Shown here: piece after piece, positions 7,868 through 19,291 of the stretch
Position numbering within the stretch: position 1 is the stretch's first letter
Layout of the letters: the number at the start of each line of letters is the position of its first letter
Notes under the pieces: model-generated
Databases searched by the model: none
Seen by the model: only the letters and a program-made list of their open reading frames with translations
What the model was told of the DNA's origin: nothing
Position numbers and translations under genes: made by a program
Assembly: GCF_034314165.1 (NCBI RefSeq)
Contig: NZ_JAVIWK010000001.1
Span: forward strand, 1,317,001-1,381,000
Source of the DNA: Pseudomonas sp. Bout1
GTDB lineage: Bacteria > Pseudomonadota > Gammaproteobacteria > Pseudomonadales > Pseudomonadaceae
Length of the DNA stretch: 64,000 nucleotides
Direction of reading: 5' to 3'

Positions 7868-8972
7868 GGGCGAACATCGGTGGGTGCGCCCCAAGCACGG
7901 CCTGATAATGCCCCAGCAGGCTGTCGACCACGGCGTCCCAGGCGTAGTGCTGTTCGACGTGGCGCCGGGCCTGTTCGCCCATGTGCTGGCTATTGGTACT
8001 GAACAGTTCGTGAACTGCATTGGCCATGGCGCGGGGATTGTTCGGCGCGCACAGCAGGCCGCAGTGCTCGTCGACGATTTCGGTGAAGGCACCGGCGGCT
8101 ACGGCGATCACCGGCAGGCCACAGGCCATGGCTTCAAGAATCACCAGGCCAAAGGTTTCCTGGTCGCCGCCGTGGAGCAGGGCGTCGGAACTGGCCATCA
8201 GCCGGGCGACATGGGCCGCCGGACGGAAACCGTCGACCACCGTGACATTGTCCGGCAACGTCACCGGCATGCCGGAACCCACCAGCAGCAGGTGGTAGCC
8301 GTTCCCCAAACGCTTCATGCAGTTGAGCAGCACTGGCAGGTTTTTCTCCCTTGAGCCGCGTCCGGCAAAGATCAGCAGGCGTGTGTCTTGGCTGATGCCC
8401 AGCTCGGCGCGCAACCCCGGGTCCCGTGCCGCCGGGGTAAAGGTTTGCAGGTCGACGCCCAGTGGCTGGACATAGACATTTTTTACCCCCAGGCCGATCA
8501 ACTTGTCGGCCATCACCTGGCTGGGCGCCAACACCCGGTCAAAATTCCCATAGAGTTTGCTGACATAGGCTTCAACGTTCGGGGTGAACCAGTTGCCCAT
8601 TCGATTGCTCACCAACAGTGGCAAGTCGGAGTGATAGAAACCAATGACCGGCACATCCAGTTGGCGCCGGGCATCCAGTGCCGCCCAGGCAGTCAGGTAA
8701 GGGTCGCCGACCTCGATCAGATCAGGCTGTAAATCGTGCAGGACGTTTCGCCAAGGCGCCAGCCGCAACGGGAAGCGATAGCCTTTGCCGAAGGGCAGGG
8801 CGGGTGCCGGGACTTTGAATATGCCGTCCTGCTCGCTTAAGTGCGCGCCCGGGATCAACAGGCTGTGGCGAATTCCGGGCCTGAGTGCCAGGCGGCGGTG
8901 CTTGGCATCCAGGTAGGTGCGCACGCCGCCGCTGGCCGGGGCGTAGAACATGGTTATGTCCGCGATATGCAC
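7860..8972 (-). CDS. GT4-family glycosyltransferase
   Basis: The retaining GT-B fold is recognisable: an N-terminal domain with FYAPASGGVRTYLDAKHRRL and a C-terminal nucleotide-sugar domain with LIFAGRGSREKN (about residues 185-196) and the EX7E motif in GGDQETFGLVILEAMACG. The donor and acceptor cannot be read from sequence; sugar transfer to a lipid or surface glycan is likely. I place the start at GTG 8972 because GGAGGG lies 9 nt upstream; an ATG at 8981 sits directly on the ribosome site with no spacing. It is the first gene of a tightly overlapping trio with the DUF2334 and LPG-synthase-type genes. Confidence 0.88.
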   Translation of the reverse strand: MHIADITMFYAPASGGVRTYLDAKHRRLALRPGIRHSLLIPGAHLSEQDGIFKVPAPALPFGKGYRFPLRLAPWRNVLHDLQPDLIEVGDPYLTAWAALDARRQLDVPVIGFYHSDLPLLVSNRMGNWFTPNVEAYVSKLYGNFDRVLAPSQVMADKLIGLGVKNVYVQPLGVDLQTFTPAARDPGLRAELGISQDTRLLIFAGRGSREKNLPVLLNCMKRLGNGYHLLLVGSGMPVTLPDNVTVVDGFRPAAHVARLMASSDALLHGGDQETFGLVILEAMACGLPVIAVAAGAFTEIVDEHCGLLCAPNNPRAMANAVHELFSTNSQHMGEQARRHVEQHYAWDAVVDSLLGHYQAVLGAHPPMFAHG

Positions 8973-9052
8973 GATGAACATCCCTCCGATCCATTGCTCT
9001 CCTTACCGTGGACCTTGGGCAAGGAGAGATGTTCGGTTGGGTTTGCTTGCTG

Positions 9053-10942
9053 TCAGATCCGGAAACTGCCGACCAATTGTTTCAACCGGGCCGCTTGCTG
9101 CTCCAGGTCCGAACAGGCCCGCAAGGTGGATTGCAGGTTTTCCACGCCTTCCTGGTTGAGAGTGTTGATTTCAGTGATGTCCATGTTGATCGACTCCACC
9201 ACCGAGGTCTGTTCCTCGGTAGCGGTGGCGACCGACTGGTTCATCCCGTCAATCTCGCCGATGCGCTGGGTCACGCTGTTCAGGCGTTCACCCGCCAGGT
9301 TGGCGATTTCCACGCTGTCTTGGCTGTGGCGTTGGCTTTCGCTCATGGTGCTGACCGAATCCCGGGCGCCGACTTGCAGCTCCTCGATCATCTTCTGCAC
9401 TTGCTGCGCCGACTCTTGGGTGCGGTGCGCCAGGTTGCGCACTTCATCGGCCACTACCGCGAACCCGCGCCCGGCTTCCCCGGCCCGCGCTGCTTCAATC
9501 GCCGCGTTGAGGGCCAGCAGGTTGGTTTGCTGGGAAATGCTGGTGATCACTTCCAGAATCTGCCCGATGTTCACCGTCTTGCTATTGAGCGCTTCGATAT
9601 TGGTGCTGGAAGCGCTGATCATCTGCGACAACTGGTTCATTGCCTGGATATTGCGCTCGACCACCTGCTGACCGTCTTCGGCCAGGTGCCGGGCATCGCT
9701 GGCCTGGCTGGAGGCTTGCGCGGCGTTGCGGGCGATTTCCTGGGCGGCGGCTCCCAGTTCGTTGATGGCGGCCGCGACGCTATTGGTGCGGTTGGCCTGC
9801 TCGTCGGAGTTGACCATCGAGGAGTTGGAGGCGCTGACCACCCGCAGGGCCACTTCGTTGACCTGCTCGGTGGCCGAGGACACTTCGCGAATCGAGGTAT
9901 GAATCCGCTCTACGAAGCGATTGAACGCGCTTCCCAGCACACCGAATTCGTCATGGTTCTGGATGGTCAGGCGGCGGGTCAGGTCGCCCTCGCCGTCGGC
10001 GATGTCTTGCATGGCGCGGGTCATGACGTGCAGCGGCTGCAGGAGGATGCGGATCAGCATGCCCAGCAGGGCGATGATGATGACCACCGCGATGCTCGTA
10101 GCGATGATTGCCGAGGTGCGGAATTCGCTGAGCATGGCGAAGGATTTGTCTTTATCCACCGACAGGCCGAGGTACCAGTTAACCGAGGGCAGGCCCTTGA
10201 TAGGGGTAAAGGTAACGATTCGGGTTTTGCCGTTTACCTCGACTTCGCTGACATCGCTGCTGATTCTTGGGGTGCTGTTCGGATAGACATCGGCCAGGGT
10301 TTTCATCACCAGGTTTTTGTCCGGGTGCACCAGCACTTTGCCGTCGGCGCTGACCAGGAAGGCGTAGCCCATGCCGCCGAAGTTCAGGGCGCCGATGTTG
10401 TCTACCAGGGTTTGCAGGCTCAGGTCTCCGCCCACCACGCCGACGCTCTGGCCCGCTTTGCTGCTGGGGGTGGCGATGGAGATGATCAACTGGCCGGTGG
10501 CCGCATCAATGTAGGGTTCGGTCAGGGTTGAGCCGTTGCTGCCTTGTGCGCCTTTGTACCAGGGGCGCACACGTGGGTCGAAGCCATCGGGCATCTTGGT
10601 GTCGGGGCGGATGACGAAGCCGCCTTTGCTGTCGCCCAGGTACGTGGCCATAAATGAAGACGTCAGGGCCTTCTGTTCCAGCAGGTTGGCGACGCTGGTT
10701 GAGTCCGGGTTGATGGCGATGTTTTGCGCGGCGCTTTCGATCAGCACAATACGCCCGGCGAGCCAGGTCTGGATGTTGCTGGCGGTGACATCGCCCATTT
10801 CATGCAGGTAGTTGTTCAGGTCGTCGCGAATCGCATTACGCTGCAGGTAATCGTTGTAGAGGGTAAACAACGCAAAGGCGGCAATGACGATAAGCGCGGC
10901 GGCAAGCAGGATTTTATGGCTGAAACGCAGATTTTTATTCAT
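9053..10942 (-). CDS. Methyl-accepting chemotaxis protein with dCache domain, PctA-like
   Basis: The 629-residue chemoreceptor has TM1 at residues 10-29, a periplasmic dCache domain (about 35-275), TM2 (about 278-300), HAMP (300-352) and a signalling domain whose tip is [19 protein letters not shown] near residues 470-488. The ligand pocket shows R126, W128, Y129, D146 and D173, the amino-acid-recognition positions of the dCache_1AA class to which P. aeruginosa PctA belongs; the first position of that motif, usually Tyr121, is Phe here. An amino-acid attractant is therefore likely. A short inverted repeat (8997-9028) lies just downstream, without a T-tract. Confidence 0.92.
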   Translation of the reverse strand: MNKNLRFSHKILLAAALIVIAAFALFTLYNDYLQRNAIRDDLNNYLHEMGDVTASNIQTWLAGRIVLIESAAQNIAINPDSTSVANLLEQKALTSSFMATYLGDSKGGFVIRPDTKMPDGFDPRVRPWYKGAQGSNGSTLTEPYIDAATGQLIISIATPSSKAGQSVGVVGGDLSLQTLVDNIGALNFGGMGYAFLVSADGKVLVHPDKNLVMKTLADVYPNSTPRISSDVSEVEVNGKTRIVTFTPIKGLPSVNWYLGLSVDKDKSFAMLSEFRTSAIIATSIAVVIIIALLGMLIRILLQPLHVMTRAMQDIADGEGDLTRRLTIQNHDEFGVLGSAFNRFVERIHTSIREVSSATEQVNEVALRVVSASNSSMVNSDEQANRTNSVAAAINELGAAAQEIARNAAQASSQASDARHLAEDGQQVVERNIQAMNQLSQMISASSTNIEALNSKTVNIGQILEVITSISQQTNLLALNAAIEAARAGEAGRGFAVVADEVRNLAHRTQESAQQVQKMIEELQVGARDSVSTMSESQRHSQDSVEIANLAGERLNSVTQRIGEIDGMNQSVATATEEQTSVVESINMDITEINTLNQEGVENLQSTLRACSDLEQQAARLKQLVGSFRI

Positions 10943-11127
10943 GGCTTGTGGGGTCCGCTATGGTCTTAATATCCGATGCGCGTCCTTTTGAGGCGCGCAA
11001 AATGGCTGCGTCAAAAAAAGTGTGATATTTCCATCTGCTCCTGCAGGAATTATCCGGCCCGTTTTTTCTAAGACTTTTTGGGTCTCTCGCTTTGACTGTA
11101 TCGACCGTGCGCCACTAAAGATTAACC

Positions 11128-12618
11128 ATGGGTGACAAAATGCCTGACTCTTCGCAACTCATTATTGGTGCCGATCTTCAAGGCCAGCCGATTGCCCAGT
11201 CGATGCGCCTGGCCAACCGCCATGGCCTGATCGCGGGCGCCACCGGTACTGGCAAAACCGTCACCTTGCAGCGCCTGGCGGAGGCGTTCAGCGATGCCGG
11301 CGTTGCGGTATTCGCCGCCGACATCAAAGGCGACCTGTGTGGCCTGGGCGCGGCGGCCAACCCTCAGGGCAAGGTTGCCGAGCGGATTGCCGGCATGCCT
11401 TTCCTTAATTACACGCCCAAGGCTTACCCGGTGACGCTGTGGGATATCCACGGGCAGTCTGGTCATCCGTTGCGTACCACCATGAGTGAAATGGGCCCGC
11501 TGTTGCTCGGCAGCCTGTTGGAACTCACCGACAGCCAGCAATCGGCCCTCTACGCCGCTTTTAAAGTGGCCGACCGCGAAGGCCTGTTGCTGCTGGACCT
11601 CAAGGACCTGAAGGCACTGCTCAATCATTTGCGCTACCACCCGGAGTTGTTGGGGGAGGACGCGGCGTTGATGACTACCGGTTCCAGCCAGGCCTTGTTG
11701 CGGCGCCTGGCGGTACTGGAGCAGCAGGGTGCCGAAGCATTGTTCGGCGAGCCGGCCCTGCAACTGGAAGATATCCTGCAGCCGGCCAGTGACGGGCGCG
11801 GGCGCATACATCTATTGGACGCCAGCCGCCTGGTGCATGAGGCGCCGAAGGTGTACGCGACCTTCCTGCTGTGGCTGTTGGCCGAGCTGTTCGAGCAATT
11901 GCCCGAGCGCGGTGATGCCGACAAACCGCTGTTGGCGCTGTTTTTCGATGAGGCGCATTTGTTGTTCGCCGACACCCCCAGGGCTTTGCAGGATCGCCTC
12001 GAACAAGTGGTGCGGTTGATTCGTTCGAAAGGGGTCGGCGTGTATTTCGTCACCCAGTCTCCAGGAGACTTGCCGGACACGGTGCTGGCGCAACTGGGCT
12101 TGCGTATCCAGCATGGCCTGCGGGCGTTCACCACTAAAGAGCAGAAGTCGCTGCGTGCAGTGGCCGATGGCTTCCGTCCCAACCCGGCGTTTGATGCGCT
12201 GGCGGTGCTGACTGAGTTGGGTACGGGTGAGGCGTTGGTGGGAACCTTGCAGGAAAAGGGGACGCCTGAAGTAGTCCAGCGCGTACTGGTGGCACCGCCG
12301 CAATCGCGGATCGGGCCGTTGAGTGAAGCCGAACGGGCGGGGTTGATTGCCAGTTCGCCGCTGCTTGGGCGCTATGACAAACCGGTTGATCGGGAGTCGG
12401 CGTACGAAATATTGATGGCGCGCAAGGAACTGGGACCGCAAGCGCCAGCGACGCCCACCGCCGAAGAGCCGAGCTTCACCGACAAGGCCGGCGCGTTCCT
12501 TGGCACTACGGCAGGCAAAGCGCTGAAATCTGCGATGCAGCAGGCGGCCAATCAGATGGGCCGGCAATTGGTGCGCGGATTACTGGGGTCGTTGCTGGGC
12601 GGCAGCAAGCGTAAATAA
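11128..12618 (+). CDS. HerA-like ATPase, DUF853 family
   Basis: The 496-residue P-loop protein has Walker A GATGTGKTVTL at about residues 36-46, Walker B LLALFFDEAHLLF near 271-283, and the family's DTVLAQLGLRIQHGLRAFT near 318-336. DUF853 proteins (YjgR in E. coli) belong to the HerA/FtsK clade of DNA or protein translocating ATPases; the cellular role is unknown. The C-terminal 50 residues form a basic, Gly/Ala-rich tail. Two start codons are possible, ATG 11128 and ATG 11140; neither has a strong ribosome site. Confidence 0.88.
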   Translation: MGDKMPDSSQLIIGADLQGQPIAQSMRLANRHGLIAGATGTGKTVTLQRLAEAFSDAGVAVFAADIKGDLCGLGAAANPQGKVAERIAGMPFLNYTPKAYPVTLWDIHGQSGHPLRTTMSEMGPLLLGSLLELTDSQQSALYAAFKVADREGLLLLDLKDLKALLNHLRYHPELLGEDAALMTTGSSQALLRRLAVLEQQGAEALFGEPALQLEDILQPASDGRGRIHLLDASRLVHEAPKVYATFLLWLLAELFEQLPERGDADKPLLALFFDEAHLLFADTPRALQDRLEQVVRLIRSKGVGVYFVTQSPGDLPDTVLAQLGLRIQHGLRAFTTKEQKSLRAVADGFRPNPAFDALAVLTELGTGEALVGTLQEKGTPEVVQRVLVAPPQSRIGPLSEAERAGLIASSPLLGRYDKPVDRESAYEILMARKELGPQAPATPTAEEPSFTDKAGAFLGTTAGKALKSAMQQAANQMGRQLVRGLLGSLLGGSKRK

Positions 12619-12645
12619 CGATGGGATCAAATCTGGGAGCGGGTC

Positions 12646-13101
12646 TCAGGTTTTAGGCTTGGCGTGAGCGGCCAGCCGCTCCAGCGCAGCGCGCAAGTTC
12701 GGGTCGGTAATCCCGTCCGCGGTGGCCTGGATGGTTTCGGCCGCCACTTCTGACAAATCCATGGTATGGCCCACTGCACCTTGCTGCACGGTGGGTGGCT
12801 GCACCTTGAACTGGATGCGCGTCAGGCTGGCGAACTCATCGAAGGCCATCAATTGGCGCTGCAAGCGTTTTTGCTGATAACGCAGGCGTGTCGCCCAATG
12901 GCCGTCGGTGACGATCAGCAGCAGGTTGCCTTCACGCCACGAAGCCACATGACAGTGTTCGCGGGCGGCAGGTTGCAGTTGGCTTTCTACCAGGCGCTGC
13001 AAATGACCAAGGCGTTGCGCATGGCCGAAGATGGCTTTTAAAGGCTTGGCTTCGCGAAGCAACACGGCGGGAGCACGGGCCGTAAGAGGGCGAAATGCCA
13101 T
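12646..13101 (-). CDS. dciA: DciA-like helicase loader (DUF721)
   Basis: The 151-residue protein starts MAFRPLTARAPAVLLREAKP and contains the DUF721 KH-like core (LQRLVESQLQPAAREHCHVA then LLIVTDGHWATRLRYQQ), followed by an acidic, probably disordered C-terminus. DciA loads the replicative helicase DnaB in bacteria lacking DnaC. Placement next to secA is the usual Pseudomonas location. The start at 13101 removes 29 upstream residues that do not fit the family. It is convergent with the HerA-like gene, and a decayed REP-like fragment (TCTGGGAGCGGG, 12631-12642) lies between them. Confidence 0.85.
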   Translation of the reverse strand: MAFRPLTARAPAVLLREAKPLKAIFGHAQRLGHLQRLVESQLQPAAREHCHVASWREGNLLLIVTDGHWATRLRYQQKRLQRQLMAFDEFASLTRIQFKVQPPTVQQGAVGHTMDLSEVAAETIQATADGITDPNLRAALERLAAHAKPKT

Positions 13102-13406
13102 GACTAGACACCTTAAGTAACAGAGGGGCCATGGTAGCAGAAAGCGCCTGGGTCGCCGCCGCCATTGCATTGCCGGCAGTTTATCCATTAAATCAATGGG
13201 TAACTTCTTGCCCGGATGGGTTGAAGTTCAGCAAAAAGCCCTTATTTTAAACAAGCCCTCTTAGAGCGCCGTGCCTGCATCGTGGAATAACGCCACTTTC
13301 CTCACCCACGTTTCCGGGTAGAATGCTCGTTCGCATGCGGCCGTGAGGGCTGCTCGGGCGACTCACGGGGCGCCCTCCATCCCTATGTGTGGAAGAACCT
13401 GCCGAT
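13102..13406 (+). other. secA leader and dciA-secA divergent gap
   Basis: This 305-bp gap between divergent dciA and secA holds no convincing gene. It contains a GC-rich leader with an imperfect inverted repeat around 13342-13378 (GTGAGGGCTGCTC... GACTCACGG) that could fold in the secA mRNA. I see no secM-like upstream gene. Confidence 0.5.
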
Positions 13407-16142
<2,736 letters not shown>

Positions 16143-16169
16143 GATTTTCCCCTGACGTGCAACACCCCG

Positions 16170-16203
16170 CGCCGCGACCGGCATCAGCCGTCGCGGCGTT
16201 TTG
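16170..16203 (+). terminator. secA terminator
   Basis: CGCCGCGAC (16170-16178) and GTCGCGGCG (16190-16198) form a 9-bp stem followed by TTTTG. Confidence 0.8.
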
Positions 16204-16262
16204 CCATTAGTTCACCGTCGATGGCGACGGAGCACACATCACCTATTTTAAGGAGCGCATTC

Positions 16263-17480
16263 ATGGCTGTTGGTCTTGGTCCTTTGCCCACGTTGCACCC
16301 GGTTGCCGGTTTTGAACTTGGTATTGCTTCGGCCGGCATCAAACGCCCGGGGCGCAAGGATGTGGTGGTGATGCGCTGTGCCGAAGGCTCGACCGTCGCC
16401 GGCGTGTTCACCCTGAACGCGTTTTGCGCAGCGCCCGTGATCCTGGCCAAGCAGCGCGTTGAAGGCCCGGTGCGCTACCTGTTGACCAACACCGGCAATG
16501 CCAACGCCGGCACCGGCGAGCCTGGCTTGGAGGCGGCTGCGCGCACCTGCGCCAAGCTGGCGCAACTGACCGGCGTTGATGCCAGCCAAGTGCTGCCATA
16601 CTCCACCGGCGTGATCGGTGAGCCGCTGCCGGTAGAGAAGATCGAAGGCGCGTTGCAAGCCGCACTGGACGACTTGTCGGTGGATAACTGGGCGGCTGCG
16701 GCCACCGGTATCATGACCACCGACACCCTGCCCAAAGGCGCGAGCCGCCAGTTTGTGCACGAGGGCGTCACCGTCACCGTCACCGGCATCAGCAAGGGCG
16801 CCGGTATGATTCGCCCGAACATGGCGACCATGCTTGGCTATATCGCCACCGACGCCAAAGTGTCCCGCGATGTGCTGCAAAACCTGATGCTCGATGGCGC
16901 CAACAAGTCGTTCAACCGCATCACCATCGACGGCGACACTTCGACCAACGATTGCTGCATGTTGATTGCTACCGGCCAGGCCGACCTGCCGGAAATCACC
17001 TCGTCCAACGGCCCGCTGTTCGCTGCCTTGAAGCAGGCAGTGTTCGAGGTGTGCATGGACGTGGCCCAGGCCATCGTGCGTGACGGCGAAGGCGCCACCA
17101 AGTTTGTGACCGTTGAAGTCAACGGCGGCGGCAATCACCAGGAATGCCTGGATGTGGGCTACACCGTGGCCCACTCGCCGCTGATCAAGACTGCGTTGTT
17201 TGCCTCCGACCCGAACTGGGGCCGTATCCTGGCCGCTGTTGGTCGTGCTGGTGTACCCAACCTGGACGTGAGCAAGATCGACGTGTTCCTGGGCGACGTG
17301 TGTATTGCCAGCCGTGGTGCCCGTGCCGAGACGTACACCGAAGCCCAGGGTTCTGCGGTGATGCAGCAGGAAGAAATCACCATCCGTATCGAGTTGGGTC
17401 GCGGTGAATGCAGCGAAACCATCTGGACCACCGACCTGTCCCACGAGTACGTGAAGATCAACGCGGAATACCGCACCTGA
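16263..17480 (+). CDS. argJ: Bifunctional glutamate N-acetyltransferase / N-acetylglutamate synthase
   Basis: ArgJ recycles the acetyl group from N-acetylornithine to glutamate in the cyclic arginine pathway, and some enzymes also use acetyl-CoA. The 405-residue proenzyme is self-cleaved at the conserved [13 protein letters not shown] site (Thr nucleophile, about residue 190); KGAGMIRP precedes it. The C-terminal [15 protein letters not shown] and ...[13 protein letters not shown] regions are typical. The ATG at 16263 follows AAGGAGCG with good spacing; an in-frame start 42 bp earlier lacks this. Confidence 0.96.
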   Translation: MAVGLGPLPTLHPVAGFELGIASAGIKRPGRKDVVVMRCAEGSTVAGVFTLNAFCAAPVILAKQRVEGPVRYLLTNTGNANAGTGEPGLEAAARTCAKLAQLTGVDASQVLPYSTGVIGEPLPVEKIEGALQAALDDLSVDNWAAAATGIMTTDTLPKGASRQFVHEGVTVTVTGISKGAGMIRPNMATMLGYIATDAKVSRDVLQNLMLDGANKSFNRITIDGDTSTNDCCMLIATGQADLPEITSSNGPLFAALKQAVFEVCMDVAQAIVRDGEGATKFVTVEVNGGGNHQECLDVGYTVAHSPLIKTALFASDPNWGRILAAVGRAGVPNLDVSKIDVFLGDVCIASRGARAETYTEAQGSAVMQQEEITIRIELGRGECSETIWTTDLSHEYVKINAEYRT

Positions 17481-17503
17481 TACGCAGCCAGGTCGGGTAT
17501 CAC

Positions 17504-17597
17504 TGTAGGAGCGAGCTTGCTCGCGAAAAACCAGAGGGCACCCCGTTGAGTCGGGGAGCCCGCGTTATCGGTAACGACCTTCGCGAGCAGGTGGGTT
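17504..17597. repeat. REP/REPIN element, partly truncated
   Basis: TGTAGGAGCGAGCTTGCTCGCGAA (17504-17527) is a typical fluorescent-Pseudomonas REP core with its own GAGCGAGC/GCTCGC palindrome. A diverged inverted mate, TTCGCGAGCAGGTGGG (17580-17595), closes the element about 20 bp before the next gene. It appears to be a REPIN with a damaged second half. Confidence 0.75.
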
Positions 17598-17617
17598 TAC
17601 GTTTAGAGGACAGTGTG

Positions 17618-18568
17618 GTGAAACGAATTCATGTAGCAGCAGCGGTCATCCGCGGCGTCGACGGCAGGATTCTGCTGGCGCGCCGCGCCGATACCCAGCA
17701 TCAGGGCGGCCTCTGGGAGTTCCCCGGTGGCAAGGTGGAGGCCGATGAGTCGGTCTCTGCCGCGCTGTCCCGTGAGTTGCAGGAAGAGTTGGGCATCCAG
17801 GTCAGGGCGGCTCGCCCGTTGATCAAGGTGCAGCATGATTACCCGGACAAACAGGTATTGCTGGATGTCTGGGAAGTCTCGGCGTTTACCGGCGAACCCC
17901 ACGGGGCCGAAGGCCAACCTCTTGAGTGGGTGGCGCCGCGAGACCTTTTGAACTATGAGTTTCCGGCGGCCAATGCGCCGATCGTTGCCGCGGCGCGTTT
18001 GCCGGCGCAATACCTGATCACCCCCGGCGAGCTGGAAACCCCGATCCTGTTGCGCGGCATTCAAAAAGCCATCGCTGGCGGCATCAAGCTGGTTCAATTG
18101 CGCGCCCCCAACGGTTATGACCCCAAGTACCGCGACCTGGCGGTGGACGCCGTGGGCCTGTGCGCGGGCAAGGCTCAGTTGATGCTCAAGGGGCCGTTTG
18201 AATGGCTGGGGGATTTTCCTGCAGCCGGTTGGCACATGACTTCGGCGCAACTGCGCAAGTACGCCAGCAAGGGTCGACCTTTGCCCAAGGATCGCTGGTT
18301 GGCGGCGTCTTGCCACAATGCTGAGGAATTGGCCTTGGCGCAATTGATGGACGTGGATTTCGTCACGCTGTCGCCGGTGCAGCCGACCCAGACTCATCCA
18401 GATGCGCAGCCGTTGGGCTGGGAGCAGGCGCAGCAGTTGATCAGTGGGTTCAGCAAGCCGGTATACCTGCTCGGTGGGGTTGGTCCCCTTGAGCAGGAAA
18501 AAGCCTGGGAAGCCGGTGCTCAAGGTGTGGCGGGGATTCGGGCGTTCTGGCCTGAGGTTTTAGCATAG
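17618..18568 (+). CDS. Nudix hydrolase / thiamine-phosphate-synthase-like fusion (MutT-ThiE)
   Basis: The N-terminal 130 residues form a MutT-type Nudix domain, with GGLWEFPGGKVEADESVSAA leading into SRELQEELGI (the GX5EX7REUXEEXGU box). Residues 140-316 resemble ThiE/TenI TIM-barrel proteins (GIKLVQLRAPN, CHNAEELALAQ, FVTLSPVQPTQTHPDA, YLLGGVGP). The Nudix half probably removes oxidised nucleotides such as 8-oxo-dGTP; the fused ThiE-like half has unclear activity and may be regulatory. GTG 17618 follows AGAGGACA; it gives 316 residues, the usual length of this fusion in Pseudomonas. Confidence 0.9.
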   Translation: MKRIHVAAAVIRGVDGRILLARRADTQHQGGLWEFPGGKVEADESVSAALSRELQEELGIQVRAARPLIKVQHDYPDKQVLLDVWEVSAFTGEPHGAEGQPLEWVAPRDLLNYEFPAANAPIVAAARLPAQYLITPGELETPILLRGIQKAIAGGIKLVQLRAPNGYDPKYRDLAVDAVGLCAGKAQLMLKGPFEWLGDFPAAGWHMTSAQLRKYASKGRPLPKDRWLAASCHNAEELALAQLMDVDFVTLSPVQPTQTHPDAQPLGWEQAQQLISGFSKPVYLLGGVGPLEQEKAWEAGAQGVAGIRAFWPEVLA

Positions 18569-18594
18569 CCTTGGCGAGTGGCCAGGGGAGCTGT

Positions 18595-18688
18595 TGTGGC
18601 GAGGGAGCTTGCTCCCGCTGGAGTGCGCAGCGCTCCCGCTTTTTTGGGGCCGCTGCGCAGCCCAGCGGGAGCAAGCTCCCTCGCCACA
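18595..18688. repeat. REPIN: two inverted REP elements
   Basis: A 27-bp perfect inverted repeat, TGTGGCGAGGGAGCTTGCTC... at 18595-18621 and its complement at 18662-18688, flanks an inner GCGCAGCG/CGCTGCGC pair, giving near-palindromic arms of about 38 bp with a T6 tract in the loop. This is the standard REPIN layout and it could also terminate transcription between the convergent genes on each side. Confidence 0.9.
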
Positions 18689-18710
18689 GGTCTCAATCAG
18701 TCAGTGAGCA

Positions 18711-19289
18711 TTAGTGCGGCTTGGCGGCTGCCTGCCACAATATCTCCGCAACGCCCTGGCGCCTGGCAATCACCCTGGCCGCCACAAACAGCAAGTCCGA
18801 CAGCCGGTTGATATACGCCAACCCCACACCCTCCAACGGTTCCATCGCATTCAGGTGCTGGCACCGACGCTCTGCACTGCGGGCCAGGCTGCGGCACACA
18901 TGAGCCTGGGCAATCAACGCTGAACCACCCGGCAAAATGAAGTTCTCCAGCGGCCCGACCTCTTCGTTCCAGCGATCAATCGCCGCTTCCAGGCGGTCGA
19001 CTTCTGCTGCATTCAGCGCCTTATACACCGGCATCGCCAACTCACCGCCCAAATCAAACAGCCGATGCTGGCAAGGGGTAAGCACCTCGATCACATCTTT
19101 CAAGGCGGGGTGCTGGCCGCTTTGTTCTTCAAGCCCGGCCAACAACAAACCCAGTTGGCTGTTCAGCGCATCAACTTCACCAATCGCCTCCACCCGTGGA
19201 TGGTCCTTGGGCACGCGACGACCATCGCCCAGGCCTGTTTCGCCCTTGTCGCCGGTACGGGTGTAAATTTTCGACAGGCGAAAGCCCAT
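18711..19289 (-). CDS. PduO-type ATP:cob(I)alamin adenosyltransferase
   Basis: The 192-residue enzyme transfers adenosine from ATP to cob(I)alamin to make adenosylcobalamin. The diagnostic N-terminal ATP-binding motif YTRTGDKGETGLGDGRRV is present at residues 9-26, together with RSLARSAERRCQH near 125-137 and INRLSDLLFVAARV near 158-171. The gene starts 2 bp after the stop of the sensor-kinase gene, so the two are transcribed together from the kinase side; no cobalamin riboswitch is visible. Confidence 0.92.
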   Translation of the reverse strand: MGFRLSKIYTRTGDKGETGLGDGRRVPKDHPRVEAIGEVDALNSQLGLLLAGLEEQSGQHPALKDVIEVLTPCQHRLFDLGGELAMPVYKALNAAEVDRLEAAIDRWNEEVGPLENFILPGGSALIAQAHVCRSLARSAERRCQHLNAMEPLEGVGLAYINRLSDLLFVAARVIARRQGVAEILWQAAAKPH

Positions 19290-19291
19290 GG

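Noticed and set aside
9008..10531. 507-codon plus-strand frame antisense to the chemoreceptor
   Set aside because: Shadow frame with Gly/Asp/His-rich low-complexity product.
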